NCBI RefSeq assembly: GCF_001189245.1
Contig: NZ_LFIQ01000051.1
Location: forward strand, 106,193-170,192
Length of the DNA: 64,000 nt
Origin: Bradyrhizobium pachyrhizi
GTDB lineage: Bacteria; Pseudomonadota; Alphaproteobacteria; Rhizobiales; Xanthobacteraceae
Reading direction: 5' to 3'
Shown here: piece after piece, positions 50,204 through 59,782 of the stretch
How the letters are laid out: each line of letters opens with the position of its first letter
How positions within the stretch are numbered: the stretch's first letter is position 1
The notes under the pieces: generated by a model
Told to the model about the DNA's origin: nothing
The model's database searches: none
The model's input: only the letters and a program-made list of their open reading frames with translations
Program-made: the position numbers and the translations under genes

Positions 50204-50983
50204 CTAGCCGCTCGCCTCCCGCAGGCCGCCATAGGTGCTCCACGACGTGCCGGCAAGCCAGCCGCAATCGACCGGCACATTGGCGCCGGTCATCGCCGAG
50301 GCCGCATCGGAGGCCAAGAATGCGACGACGCGGCCAATTTCCGAGGGGTCGACGAGGCGACGAAGTGCGGCATTGGCTGCTAGCGCGGAAACATCCCGCT
50401 CTCCGCGATCGATGGCATTCTTCAAGGCCGGCGTCAGCGTGTAACCGGGTGACACGGCATTGACGCGGATGCCGGAGGTCCCCCATTCGGCAGCGAGGCA
50501 CTCGGTAATGGCGATCACCGCCGCCTTGGCGGGCGCATAGGCATGCAACGGCATCGAGCGCATGCCGGCGATCGAGGCGATGTTGACGATGCTGCCGCGC
50601 TTGCGCGCGATCATCTGCCGCGCAAAGGCAACACAGGCGACATAGGTGCCGCGCTGGTCGACGCGCACGACGTCGTCCCAGGAGGTCATCGGCAGCTCGT
50701 GCGGACGGGCCGGCACCTGGATGATGCCGGCGCTGTTGACCAGCACCGCGACCGGGCCGCAGTCGCGCTCGATCGCGGCCGCACAGGCCTCGACGCTGCG
50801 CTCGTCCGCCACGTCGGCCGCAAACGCCTTGCCACCGACTTCCGCCGCAACCGTCTGCGCCTTGGCGATGTCGCGGTCGACGACGGCGACGAGATCACCG
50901 GCCGCTGCGAGCTCACGCACGCACGCCGCGCCGATGCCGCTGGCGCCGCCGGTAACGACGCTGATCCGCATCTGTGCAGTCAT
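50204..50983 (-). CDS. Short-chain dehydrogenase/reductase in the Liv operon
   Basis: 259 residues. NAD(P)-binding TGGASGIGAA, NSAGI, catalytic SIVNIASIAGM (Ser) and HAYAPAKAAVIAI (Tyr-x3-Lys). Its end (AGTSWSTYGGLREA) closely matches the SDR at 56571-57344, so the two are paralogues. Start overlaps the LivM stop (ATGA). Confidence 0.85.
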   Translation of the reverse strand: MTAQMRISVVTGGASGIGAACVRELAAAGDLVAVVDRDIAKAQTVAAEVGGKAFAADVADERSVEACAAAIERDCGPVAVLVNSAGIIQVPARPHELPMTSWDDVVRVDQRGTYVACVAFARQMIARKRGSIVNIASIAGMRSMPLHAYAPAKAAVIAITECLAAEWGTSGIRVNAVSPGYTLTPALKNAIDRGERDVSALAANAALRRLVDPSEIGRVVAFLASDAASAMTGANVPVDCGWLAGTSWSTYGGLREASG

Positions 50984-52008
50984 GGCGCCCGCTCCCCGAC
51001 TTCTCCGCGACGCTGCGCGAACCATTCGACGACAAAGTCCATCAGGCCTTTTCGCAGGCCAATGGCAAAGAACAGGATCACGATGCCGAGCACGATGCCG
51101 TGATACTCGGTCAAGCGGGTAACGGTATCGTTGAGGATCAGCAGCAGCACCGTGCCGACCATCGGTCCGAGGAAGGTTGTCACGCCGCCGAGCATGTTGA
51201 TGAAGATGCCCTCGCCCGAGATCGTCCAATAGGCGAACTCGGGATAGGCGCCGGAGACGAACAGCGCCATGATGATGCCGCCGGTCGACGCGAACAGCGC
51301 AGCGAGCACAAAGATCGTCAGCTTGGCGCGCCAGACATCGATGCCGATGAAGCTCGCCCGCGTGGCGTTGTCGCGGATCATGCGCAGCGTATAGCCGAAC
51401 GGCGATTGCGCGATCTGGCGCATGAGCAGCAGGCCGATCACCAGCAGGGCGCAGCTCGTGATGTAGAGATGCAGATGATTCGACAGATCGATGCTGAGAA
51501 ACGGCGGCCGCGGAATCCCGCCGCGCAGGCCCTGGTCGCCGCCGGTCAGCGACTGCCACGACAGGATGGTCGAGTGAATCAGCATCTGGAATGCCAGCGT
51601 GACGAAGGCGAAGTAGATCTCCTTCAGCCGCACGCAGATCGCTCCGATGACGACGGCGACGACCAGGGTCATCGCCAGCGTGGCGACGAAAGCCACCGGG
51701 ATCGGCACGCCGGTCTTCTGCATCATCAGCCCGAAACCATAGGCACCGAGGCCGAAGAACATACCGTGGCCGAACGAGATCAAACCGGTATAGCCGACCA
51801 GAAGGTTGAGCGACGTCGCGAACAATCCATAGGCCGCGCAGCGGATCACGAAGTCGAGCAGCTGCTTGCTGCCGAAGATGAACGGCAGCAGCGCGAGCAC
51901 GACAAAGGCCACCAGCGCGATCAGGACATCGCGGTAACGCTGCGGCCTGGCGTCGATCCGGGCAACATCGAGGGGCTGCGTGCCCTGCCCGGCCTGCAAC
52001 TCGGTCAT
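50980..52008 (-). CDS. livM: Branched-chain-type ABC transporter permease (LivM)
   Basis: 342 residues, ten or so membrane segments. LLVGYTGLISFGHGMFFGLGAYGFGLMMQKTG and FGYTLRMIRDNATRASFIGIDVWRAKLTIFVLAALFASTGG are LivM signatures. Its start overlaps the LivH stop (ATGA-type). Confidence 0.9.
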   Translation of the reverse strand: MTELQAGQGTQPLDVARIDARPQRYRDVLIALVAFVVLALLPFIFGSKQLLDFVIRCAAYGLFATSLNLLVGYTGLISFGHGMFFGLGAYGFGLMMQKTGVPIPVAFVATLAMTLVVAVVIGAICVRLKEIYFAFVTLAFQMLIHSTILSWQSLTGGDQGLRGGIPRPPFLSIDLSNHLHLYITSCALLVIGLLLMRQIAQSPFGYTLRMIRDNATRASFIGIDVWRAKLTIFVLAALFASTGGIIMALFVSGAYPEFAYWTISGEGIFINMLGGVTTFLGPMVGTVLLLILNDTVTRLTEYHGIVLGIVILFFAIGLRKGLMDFVVEWFAQRRGEVGERAP

Positions 52009-52907
52009 GCGACCTCCTTGCCGAACAGCCCGGTCGGACGCGAGACCAGCACGATCACCATGAAGAGATACATCAGCCCCTCGGTGAACAGCGGGAAGCC
52101 GAGCGATCCGAAGGAGCGGATCAGGCCGATCAAAAGCGCGCCGATCAACGCGCCGATAATCGAGCCCATGCCGCCGATCACGGTGACGATGAAGGACTCG
52201 ATCAGCACCGAGAAGCCCATGCCCGGCGTCAGCGAGCGCACCGGCGCGGCAAGCGCTCCCGCCAGTCCCGCCAGCATGCCGCCGAGCGCGAATACGCCGC
52301 CATAGATCAGCCCGGTATTGATACCGAGCGCCGAGACCATGCCGGGATTATGCGCGGCCGCACGGATTACCTTGCCGATCCTGGAGCGCGCCAGCCCCAG
52401 GCCAAGAACAACCGCCGCGGCGAGCGCCACCCCGATCAAGAGCAGATAGTATGGCGGCACCACGCCGCCGGCGATGAACAGCGGCGGCACCTGGAATGCA
52501 GCCGGCATGCCCATCGACTTGAACTCAGGCCCCCAGATCATGCGGACGACATCGTCGAAGATCAGCACGAAGGCGTAGCAGACCAGGAGCTGCATCAAGA
52601 CGTCGCGGCCGTAGACCCGGCTCATGAACACGCGCTCGAAGACCAGGCCGAGGATCGCGGTGCCGACGGCGCCGCTCAGCATCGCCAGCGCGAAGCTGCC
52701 GGTGAGCTGATAGGCCGTCATCGCGAAATAGGCGCCGAACATATAGAAGGCGCCGTGGCTGAAATTGACCACCTTGAGCACGCCGAAGATCAGCGTCAGC
52801 CCAACGGCGACTAGGAACAGCAGCATGCCGATGATCAGGCCGCTGGTGGTTTGCGTCACCAGGCAGGCAGGGCTGGCGAGACAACTGGCAAGCGCGTCGA
52901 GGTCCAC
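52005..52907 (-). CDS. livH: Branched-chain-type ABC transporter permease (LivH)
   Basis: 300 residues. LTLIFGVLKVVNFSHGAFYMFGAYFAMT, IGKVIRAAAHNPGMVSALGINTGLIYGGVFALGGMLAGLAG and ESFIVTVIGGMGSIIGALIGALLIG are LivH signatures. The binding-protein gene lies 98 bases upstream. Confidence 0.9.
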   Translation of the reverse strand: MDLDALASCLASPACLVTQTTSGLIIGMLLFLVAVGLTLIFGVLKVVNFSHGAFYMFGAYFAMTAYQLTGSFALAMLSGAVGTAILGLVFERVFMSRVYGRDVLMQLLVCYAFVLIFDDVVRMIWGPEFKSMGMPAAFQVPPLFIAGGVVPPYYLLLIGVALAAAVVLGLGLARSRIGKVIRAAAHNPGMVSALGINTGLIYGGVFALGGMLAGLAGALAAPVRSLTPGMGFSVLIESFIVTVIGGMGSIIGALIGALLIGLIRSFGSLGFPLFTEGLMYLFMVIVLVSRPTGLFGKEVA

Positions 52908-53005
52908 GGAGAATCATCCATTACGGCGGGCCGCAACGTCGGCGCGCGACAAACATCAGATGCGAGGCGGAGGCAGCAAATTGCCGCCGCCGCCCGACAT
53001 GCGGA

Positions 53006-54268
53006 TCAGGTGTAGCCCTTGCTCTTCTTCCACTCGGCTTCGAGCTCGAAGATGGTCTTCCAGTCTCCGGCCTTCACATCGGGCACATAGGGCTCCTGTG
53101 GGATGGTGGTGCCCCAGCCGATTGCGTAGCCGACCAGCGTGTGATCGTCGGCGCGCATGGTCACGGTGCCATCGGCGCCGAACGGGCATTTGATGGTGAG
53201 GCCGGTGAGCGCCTCCGCGACCTTCTTGCCGTCGGTCGAGTTCGCCTTCTTGACGGCCTCGTTGAGGAACATGACTGCCGTGGCGTTCTGCCACGACCAG
53301 TTGGTCGGATACTCGTTGTACTTGGCCTTGTAGGCATCGCCCCAGGCCGCGTTTTCCGGCGTCGGCGGGAAGGTCTTGATGTAGCGGTCGCCGGAGTGGA
53401 TGCCCTTGGGCAGGTTCTTCACCACCGTGAGCGCGGTGTAGTCGGCCATGTTGACCGCAAACACCTCCATCTGGGTGAACATCGCGTAGATGTTGGCCTG
53501 GTCGATGTAGGAGGTGAGATCGCCGCCCCACAGGCAGGAATAGAGCGCCTGCGGCTTGGCCTGCAGGATCTTCGTCACCACCTCGGTGTAGTCGGGCTGG
53601 AACAGCTTTGGCCAGGACTCGCTGATGATCTCGACGTCGGGCGCGAACTTCTTCAGATACAGCACGAACTCGCCGGTGGTGTCGCGGCCATAGGCATAGT
53701 CGGGCGAACAGGTCGCCCATTTCTTCAGGCCCTTGGCCTTGGCGATCCCTGCCGCGTAGCTGGCGCCGACGATCGAGTCGTGAATGCCCTGCCGCACGCA
53801 GCGGAAGGCGTTCGGGATGTGCTGCTTGGGATCGGCGGTCAGCGATGACGCTTCCGAGCAGGTATGGATGCAGAGCACGCCGAGATCGCGCGCCACTTCG
53901 TGAACAGCGAACGATCCCGACGACGCTTCGCCGTCGAGCAGCATCTCGCAGCCATCGGTGTTGACGAGCTCGCGCGCGATGCGCGCGGCCTCCTGCGGCT
54001 GTCCCTTGGAGTCGCGGATCACCATCTCGATCTGCCGCCCGGCAAGGCCGCCGGCGGCATTGACCTTCTCGACCTCCAGCAGCACTGCGTTGCGCGAGGA
54101 CGTTCCGAGTTGCGCGACGCGGCCCGACAGAATGGTCGGCATGCCGATCTTGATCGTCTTGGCCTGTGCGCGCGCCACCCACGGCGCGGCAAAGCTCACC
54201 GCACCGGCGCCCATCAGCGCAAGCGTCGAGCGCCGGGTGATGCCCGGTTTCCGGGTCCTCTTCATCAT
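53006..54268 (-). CDS. Liv-type ABC substrate-binding protein with Tat-like signal
   Basis: 420 residues. The signal TRRSTLALMGAGAVSFAAPWVARAQA has a twin-arginine start, so export may be by Tat. Mature: IKIGMPTILSGRVAQLGTSSRNAVLLEVEKVNAAGGLAGRQIEMVIRDSKG, GEASSGSFAVHEVA, PNAFRCVRQG, ATCSPDYAYGRDTTGEF. Substrate unknown; context suggests an aromatic or alkyl acid. First gene of the operon. Confidence 0.9.
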   Translation of the reverse strand: MMKRTRKPGITRRSTLALMGAGAVSFAAPWVARAQAKTIKIGMPTILSGRVAQLGTSSRNAVLLEVEKVNAAGGLAGRQIEMVIRDSKGQPQEAARIARELVNTDGCEMLLDGEASSGSFAVHEVARDLGVLCIHTCSEASSLTADPKQHIPNAFRCVRQGIHDSIVGASYAAGIAKAKGLKKWATCSPDYAYGRDTTGEFVLYLKKFAPDVEIISESWPKLFQPDYTEVVTKILQAKPQALYSCLWGGDLTSYIDQANIYAMFTQMEVFAVNMADYTALTVVKNLPKGIHSGDRYIKTFPPTPENAAWGDAYKAKYNEYPTNWSWQNATAVMFLNEAVKKANSTDGKKVAEALTGLTIKCPFGADGTVTMRADDHTLVGYAIGWGTTIPQEPYVPDVKAGDWKTIFELEAEWKKSKGYT

Positions 54269-54370
54269 TCCCCTCCCTGTCGGGTTCGCGTTCCCAAAAT
54301 CCCTGCCGGAGATCGTTCCGTCTCCATGACCACGATGTTTTCAGAGCAAGGGGGGTGACGTCAAGCCAAA

Positions 54371-54395
54371 GATGAATTACGACTCATAATTCATC
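54371..54395. promoter_or_regulatory. Perfect inverted repeat between divergent operons, candidate TetR operator
   Basis: GATGAATTA (54371-54379) and TAATTCATC (54387-54395), 9-base perfect arms with a 7-base spacer. It overlaps CATAAT (54385-54390), a possible -10 for the plus operon, and lies just upstream of TTGACG (54359-54364, minus), a possible -35 for the Liv operon. The TetR regulator at 55930 is the natural candidate ligand. Confidence 0.65.
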
Positions 54396-54436
54396 CAGGG
54401 AGAAAACGGCGCCGGAATCGGCCCCGCGGGCGGCAA

Positions 54437-55933
54437 ATGATCAACCTTTCCAGCTTCATCGCATTTCATGCCCGGCGGACTCCGGACTGCTGTGCGCTGA
54501 AATATCGCGGCGAGGACGTCTCCTACGCCGACTTTGATCTGCGGATCCGGCAGGTCGGCGGCTGGCTCGCGGCGCGCGGGATCGCGCCCGGCGACGTCGT
54601 CGCCGTGCTGATGAAGAACAGCACGGCCTTTCTCGAGCTGGTGTTCGCGACCAGCCATATCGGCGCGGTGTTCCTGCCGATCAACTATCGCCTGTCGGCC
54701 GATGAGGTCGGCTACATCGTCGGCAATTCGGGCGCGCGCCTCTTGGTCGCCGACGAGGAGTTTGCCGCGATCGCAACCGGCGGCGCACCGGTCGTGCTGC
54801 TCGATGAGGTCGCTCAGTCCAGCGTCGCCAACCTTGCGCCCGACATCGCGCCGGCGCCGATCCACGTGCGCCGGCCGCGCGACCTGATGCGGCTGATGTA
54901 CACCTCGGGCACGACGGATCGTCCCAAGGGGGTGATGCTCACTTACGAGAACGTCTACTGGAAATCCGCCGACCAGACCTTGGTGCTCGGGCTCAACGCC
55001 GACACGCGACTGCTCGTCGTCGGCCCGCTCTATCACGTCGGCGCGCTCGACCTGCCCGGCATCGCCGTGCTCTGGCAGGGCGGCATGCTGTGCATTCATC
55101 GCGCCTTCGAGCCTGAACCTGCACTCGCCGCGATCGAGCGCGAGAAGCTCAACGCGGCGTGGTTCGCGCCGGTCATGACCACGGCCCTCCTCACCTGCCC
55201 GAACCGCGAGCGCTACGACGTCTCCAGCCTGCAATGGGCGATCGGCGGCGGCGAGAAGACGCCGGAAGTCCGCATCCGCGCCTTCTCGGACTATTTCAAG
55301 AACGCGCGCTACATCGATGCCTACGGCCTCACCGAAAGCTGCGGCGGCGATACCTTCATGGACGCGGGCCGCGAGATCGAGAAGATCGGCTCGACCGGCC
55401 GCGCCATCGCCCATGTCGAGATCGAGATCCGCGACGATGCCGGCAAGCGCCTGCCGGCCGGCCAGAACGGCGAGATCTGCCTGCGCGGCCCGAAGGTCAC
55501 GCAGGGCTACTGGAAGGATCCGGAGAAGACCGCATCCGCGTTCTTCGGCGACTGGTTCCGCACCGGCGATGTCGGCTATCTCGACGACGACGGCTTCCTG
55601 TATCTGACCGATCGCAAGAAGGACATGATCATTTCGGGCGGCGAGAACATCGCCTCCTCCGAGGTCGAGCGCGTCATCTACGAAATGCCTGAAGTGCGCG
55701 AGGTCGCGGTGATCGGCCTGCCGGACGCGCGCTGGGGTGAGAAGCCGGTCGCGATCGTGGTGCTGGCCGACGACGCCAAGCTCGACCTGCCCAGTCTCAC
55801 CGACCACTGCCGGACACGGCTCGCCGGCTTCAAGGTGCCGCGGCAGCTCGTCATCCGCGACAGCCTGCCGCGCAATCCATCCGGCAAAGTGCTCAAACGC
55901 GTGCTCCGCGCCGAACTCGAGGCCACCGCATGA
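54437..55933 (+). CDS. Acyl-CoA synthetase (AMP-forming)
   Basis: 498 residues. Adenylate-forming motifs: MYTSGTTDRPKG (P-loop), DAYGLTESCGGDTFM, WFRTGDVGYLDDDGFLYLTDRKKDMIISGGENIASSEVE and NPSGKVLKRVLR with the final Lys. Activates a carboxylic acid to its CoA ester. Start of the plus operon. Confidence 0.85.
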   Translation: MINLSSFIAFHARRTPDCCALKYRGEDVSYADFDLRIRQVGGWLAARGIAPGDVVAVLMKNSTAFLELVFATSHIGAVFLPINYRLSADEVGYIVGNSGARLLVADEEFAAIATGGAPVVLLDEVAQSSVANLAPDIAPAPIHVRRPRDLMRLMYTSGTTDRPKGVMLTYENVYWKSADQTLVLGLNADTRLLVVGPLYHVGALDLPGIAVLWQGGMLCIHRAFEPEPALAAIEREKLNAAWFAPVMTTALLTCPNRERYDVSSLQWAIGGGEKTPEVRIRAFSDYFKNARYIDAYGLTESCGGDTFMDAGREIEKIGSTGRAIAHVEIEIRDDAGKRLPAGQNGEICLRGPKVTQGYWKDPEKTASAFFGDWFRTGDVGYLDDDGFLYLTDRKKDMIISGGENIASSEVERVIYEMPEVREVAVIGLPDARWGEKPVAIVVLADDAKLDLPSLTDHCRTRLAGFKVPRQLVIRDSLPRNPSGKVLKRVLRAELEATA

Positions 55934-56574
55934 CGCAAGCGACAACCGCCAAGGTGACAAAGCTCAACCGGGTCGAGCGCAACGCCTGGACCAAGCAGAA
56001 GATCTTCGACGCCGCAACCAAGGTCGTCGGCAAATACGGCTATGCCGAAGCCTCGGTCGCGCGCATCACCGAGGCCGCCGGCGTCGCGCAGGGCACCTTC
56101 TACAATCATTTCGAGAACCGCCAGGAACTGCTCGACCAGCTGCTGCCGAAGATCGGCCTCGACATGGTCCGCTTCATCCACGCGCGCACCGGCACCGCGA
56201 GCGAAGCCCGGCAGGAGGTCGAGCGCTTCAGCGCCTTCTTCGATTTCATCCGCGAGGTGCCGGAATTCCTGCGCATCCTCAACGAGGCCGAATTCTTCGC
56301 GCCGATCGGCTACCAGAAGCATTTCGACAACATCTCCAGTGCCTATGTGCGGATCCTGCAACGCGCACGGGCCGCGGGTGCGACCAACGCCTTCAGCGAC
56401 GAGGAGTTCGAGGCCATCGTCCAGGTGCTGATGGGCGCACGCGGCTATCTCAGCCGCCGCTATTCCTATTCCGAGCGCGGCGTCACCGCAGTTCCCGATT
56501 ATGTGATCACGGCTTACCACAAGCTGGTCACCCGCGGCCTGTTCACCACCAGCGACAAGGGAAGAAAATCATGA
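55930..56574 (+). CDS. TetR-family regulator
   Basis: 214 residues, start overlaps the ligase stop (ATGA). N-terminal helix-turn-helix KIFDAATKVVGKYGYAEASVARITEAAGVAQGTFYNHFENRQELLDQLLP. C-terminal ligand domain mostly helical. Encoded within the operon it probably regulates; a palindrome at 54371-54395 is the likely site. Confidence 0.85.
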   Translation: MTQATTAKVTKLNRVERNAWTKQKIFDAATKVVGKYGYAEASVARITEAAGVAQGTFYNHFENRQELLDQLLPKIGLDMVRFIHARTGTASEARQEVERFSAFFDFIREVPEFLRILNEAEFFAPIGYQKHFDNISSAYVRILQRARAAGATNAFSDEEFEAIVQVLMGARGYLSRRYSYSERGVTAVPDYVITAYHKLVTRGLFTTSDKGRKS

Positions 56575-57344
56575 GCGCTGAGGGCACCATCCTGGTCACC
56601 GGCGGCAGCCGCGGCATCGGCGCGGCGACCGCAACGCTGCTCGCCGATCAGGGGCATCGCGTCGTCATCGTCGACATCGCGCCCGAGCCGTTGGTTGGAA
56701 CAGCCGCCGTCCTGTGGCCGGCGCCGTTCGACGTCGCGAGCGAGAGCGCCGTTGTCGCAGGCATTGCCGATATCGAGACCGCGCATGGTCCGATCAGCGG
56801 CCTCGTCAACGCCGCCGGCGTGTTCGGCAAGATGCACTCGATCGAACGGGTGCGGATGGAGCAATGGGACCGCGAGGTCAATATCGACCTGCGCGGCACC
56901 TTCCTGGTCGCGCGCAGCGTCGGCATCGCCATGGCGAAGCGTCGGCATGGCGCGATCGTCAACGTCGCCTCGGTGGCCGGCATGACGTCGGGCCCGATCC
57001 ACGCCTATACCGCGGCCAAGGCCGGCGTCATCCAGATCACGCAGACGCTCGCCGCCGAATGGGGCCGTTCCGGCGTCCGCGTCAACGCGGTGTCGCCCGG
57101 CTTCACCCGCACGGCAGCGCTCGAGGCCGGCATCGCATCGGGCGCCCTGAACAAGGATCTGCTGGCGCGGCCGACCGCGATGAACCGGCTGGTCGAGCCG
57201 ATCGAAGTGGCGCAGGCGATCGCCTGGCTGCTCTCCCCGCAGAGCAGCGGCGTCACCGGCATCAACCTGCCGGTCGATGCCGGCTACATCGCAGGCACCA
57301 CCTGGGCCGCCTATGGCGGCCTGCCGGAAGCCCCACGCAGCTAA
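56571..57344 (+). CDS. Short-chain dehydrogenase/reductase of the plus operon
   Basis: 257 residues from the ATG at 56571, overlapping the TetR stop. TGGSRGIGAATA, NAAGVFG, catalytic IVNVASVAGM (Ser) and HAYTAAKAGVIQI (Tyr-x3-Lys). Its end AGTTWAAYGGLPEA mirrors the SDR in the Liv operon. Could oxidise an alcohol to the ketone used by the next enzyme. Confidence 0.85.
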   Translation: MSAEGTILVTGGSRGIGAATATLLADQGHRVVIVDIAPEPLVGTAAVLWPAPFDVASESAVVAGIADIETAHGPISGLVNAAGVFGKMHSIERVRMEQWDREVNIDLRGTFLVARSVGIAMAKRRHGAIVNVASVAGMTSGPIHAYTAAKAGVIQITQTLAAEWGRSGVRVNAVSPGFTRTAALEAGIASGALNKDLLARPTAMNRLVEPIEVAQAIAWLLSPQSSGVTGINLPVDAGYIAGTTWAAYGGLPEAPRS

Positions 57345-57353
57345 GGACAACGC

Positions 57354-59276
57354 ATGAATATCGAGCTTCCGCGCAAACACCTCGATCTGTCCTCCGCCAT
57401 CGCCGAGGGCGACATCCGCGTGCTGCTGATGGTGCTGGTGCACATGACCGGCGACGAGAAGTGGCTCGAGCCGCCCTACAAGCCGAAGCGCGACGTCCGC
57501 CTGATCCCGGACCCCGACGCCGGCGTGCCGAAGGAGATCCAGGACGAGATTCGCGCGGCGGTCCTGAACCTGTGCGCGAACGGCACCCCGAAGCCCGTCA
57601 TCACCGATCCCGGCAATGAGCTGATGCTGCGGATGATGCGCGTGACGCTCGGCGAGAACGTCGCGCCGGAATATGCCCCGCTGATGCGCGAGGAAATGGG
57701 CTTCGTCCCGCGCGACGCGCGCTGGCGCGAGCGCCCTTCTGGCGAGAAGCTGGCGCAGCAGCATGTGCTCATCGTCGGCGCCGGGGTCTGCGCGATCGCG
57801 CTCAGCGTTACGCTCGGTCGGCTCGGCATCCCCTATACCATTGTCGAGAAGCAGGACGAGATCGGCGGCACCTGGTACGTCAACCGCTATCCCGGCTGCG
57901 GCGTCGATACGCCGAACCACTCCTATTCCTTTTCGTTCGGCGCGCGCAATCCGTGGACCCGCTATTTCGCGCAGCGCCAGGAGCTGCTCGACTATCTGCT
58001 CAAGGTCGTGCGCGAATACGACATCCGCCAGCACGTCCGCCTCAATACCGAGCTCGTCGCCTCGCGCTGGGACGAAGGCAGGCGGCGCTGGATCTCGACG
58101 CTGAAGACCGCGCGCGGCGAAGAGACCTTCGAATCCACCGCGCTGGTCAGCGCGATCGGCCAGCTCAATGACCCTCTGCCGGCCCGCTTTGAGGGAGACG
58201 AGAACTTCAGGGGTTTGAAGGTTCATTCGGCTCTGTGGTCCGACGACGTCAAGCTCGACGGCAGGCATGTCGCCGTGATCGGCACCGGCGCAACCGCGAT
58301 GCAGCTGGTGCCGTCGATCGCGGGCCGTGTCGCCTCGGTCACCGTCTATCAGCGCACCGCGCAGTGGGCGCGGCCGGTGAAGGGCTATTCCGATCCGATC
58401 ACCGAAGGCGCGCAGTGGCTGCTCGCCCATCTGCCGTTCTATGTGCAGTGGTATCGCTTCAACATGTTCTGGCGTTACGGCGACGGATTGCTGCCGTTCC
58501 TGCGCAAGGATCCGGCCTGGCCGCATCCGGACCGCGCCGTCAACAAGGGCAACGACCGGCATCGCCAGGAGCTCGCCGACTTCATCCTGTCCGAGCTGAA
58601 GGATCGCCCCGATCTGATCGAGAAATGCATGCCGACCTATCCACCCTACGGCAAGCGTATCCTGCTCGACAACAACTGGTTCAAGACGCTGACCAGGCCG
58701 AATGTCGAGCTGGTCACCGACAAGATCGACCATTTCGCTGCAGACGGAATCGTCACCGCCGACGGCACATCGCGGCAGCACGACGTCATCGTGATCTCGA
58801 CCGGTTTCAAAGTCTCCGAGATGGCGGCGCGTCTCAATATCACCGGGCGTGACGGCAAGAACCTCAAGCAGGCGTGGCGCGACGACAATCCGACCGCCTA
58901 TCTCGGCCTCACCGTGCCTGATTTCCCCAATCTCTTTCTGATGCTCGGCCCCAATTCGGGCCCTGCGCATGGCGGCAGCGTCATCTTCCAGTCGGAGTGC
59001 CAGAGCCGCTACATCTCCGCCTGCCTTGTCGAGATGATCGAGAACGACATCGCCGCGATCGACGTGCATCCCGACGCGCATGACGCGTATATCCGCGACG
59101 TCGACGCCGAGCATGAGCAACTGATCTGGACGCATCCGGGCATGACGACCTACTACCGCAACAGAAGCGGCCGGGTGTTCTCGGCGATGCCGTGGCGGTT
59201 CGTCGACTACTGGAAGATGACGCACGATCCGGATTTCACCCAATATCGAAAGACCAAGTCGCGACAGGACTCCTGA
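57354..59276 (+). CDS. Baeyer-Villiger monooxygenase, 4-hydroxyacetophenone monooxygenase-like
   Basis: 640 residues, AAGGA upstream. An N-terminal extension of about 130 residues precedes the FAD site (VLIVGAGVCAIALSVTLG), EIGGTWYVNRYPGCGVDTPNHSYSF, the Baeyer-Villiger fingerprint FRGLKVHSALWSD, NADPH site VIGTGATAMQLVPSIA, and DVIVISTGFKVSEMAA. Length and extension equal HAPMO rather than the shorter cyclohexanone type. It inserts oxygen next to a ketone to give an ester. Confidence 0.85.
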   Translation: MNIELPRKHLDLSSAIAEGDIRVLLMVLVHMTGDEKWLEPPYKPKRDVRLIPDPDAGVPKEIQDEIRAAVLNLCANGTPKPVITDPGNELMLRMMRVTLGENVAPEYAPLMREEMGFVPRDARWRERPSGEKLAQQHVLIVGAGVCAIALSVTLGRLGIPYTIVEKQDEIGGTWYVNRYPGCGVDTPNHSYSFSFGARNPWTRYFAQRQELLDYLLKVVREYDIRQHVRLNTELVASRWDEGRRRWISTLKTARGEETFESTALVSAIGQLNDPLPARFEGDENFRGLKVHSALWSDDVKLDGRHVAVIGTGATAMQLVPSIAGRVASVTVYQRTAQWARPVKGYSDPITEGAQWLLAHLPFYVQWYRFNMFWRYGDGLLPFLRKDPAWPHPDRAVNKGNDRHRQELADFILSELKDRPDLIEKCMPTYPPYGKRILLDNNWFKTLTRPNVELVTDKIDHFAADGIVTADGTSRQHDVIVISTGFKVSEMAARLNITGRDGKNLKQAWRDDNPTAYLGLTVPDFPNLFLMLGPNSGPAHGGSVIFQSECQSRYISACLVEMIENDIAAIDVHPDAHDAYIRDVDAEHEQLIWTHPGMTTYYRNRSGRVFSAMPWRFVDYWKMTHDPDFTQYRKTKSRQDS

Positions 59277-59782
59277 CCTGAATTCCCTCGCTCGTTAACT
59301 TGACAGATGGCCATAACTGCCGCAGCATTTCGCTGACTGCACCTGTTGGGGTGCTGGAGCGCTTGCTCCTCGCGTCGCAGGAATTGACGGACGATTATGG
59401 GATCGGCCGTCAGGCAGCTGAAGCGGACAGATGTCCGTCGGCCCACCCTTGGAGAGGAGCATGACGCCACCGGCGCAAGCCAGCGACCTTGCTCAGCGGC
59501 AAGGTCTCGGTGCACGTTGAGGCAAACAGCAGCTGCTAGCCGCGTGCGCCACCGACAATCTGAACATATCCGCAGGACAGGAGCGCAAAGGCCACGCGCT
59601 TTTAGGTCCCGAAACACGACTGGTCGATACCAGACATCCTTCGCTAAAACGAAGTAGCAGGGCCCCGCGATGCTTGACTGCACCGGGGCCCGTTCGTTTG
59701 CCCGCGACCTCCCCTTCATCACGCCGCATTGCGCCCCCGCACGGGATCGGGAACAATTGTCGCGACGAGATGAGGAATGATG
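59277..59782. other. Intergenic region, no gene seen
   Basis: About 500 bases between the monooxygenase and the next plus-strand gene. Frames on both strands are short and lack ribosome sites. No clear terminator or repeat. Confidence 0.5.

Noticed and set aside
56514..59243. A 909-codon open frame on the minus strand
   Set aside because: It lies opposite the SDR and Baeyer-Villiger genes, whose motifs are clear; its own sequence is Arg/His/Gly-rich with no domain. High-GC third positions keep the antisense frame open.
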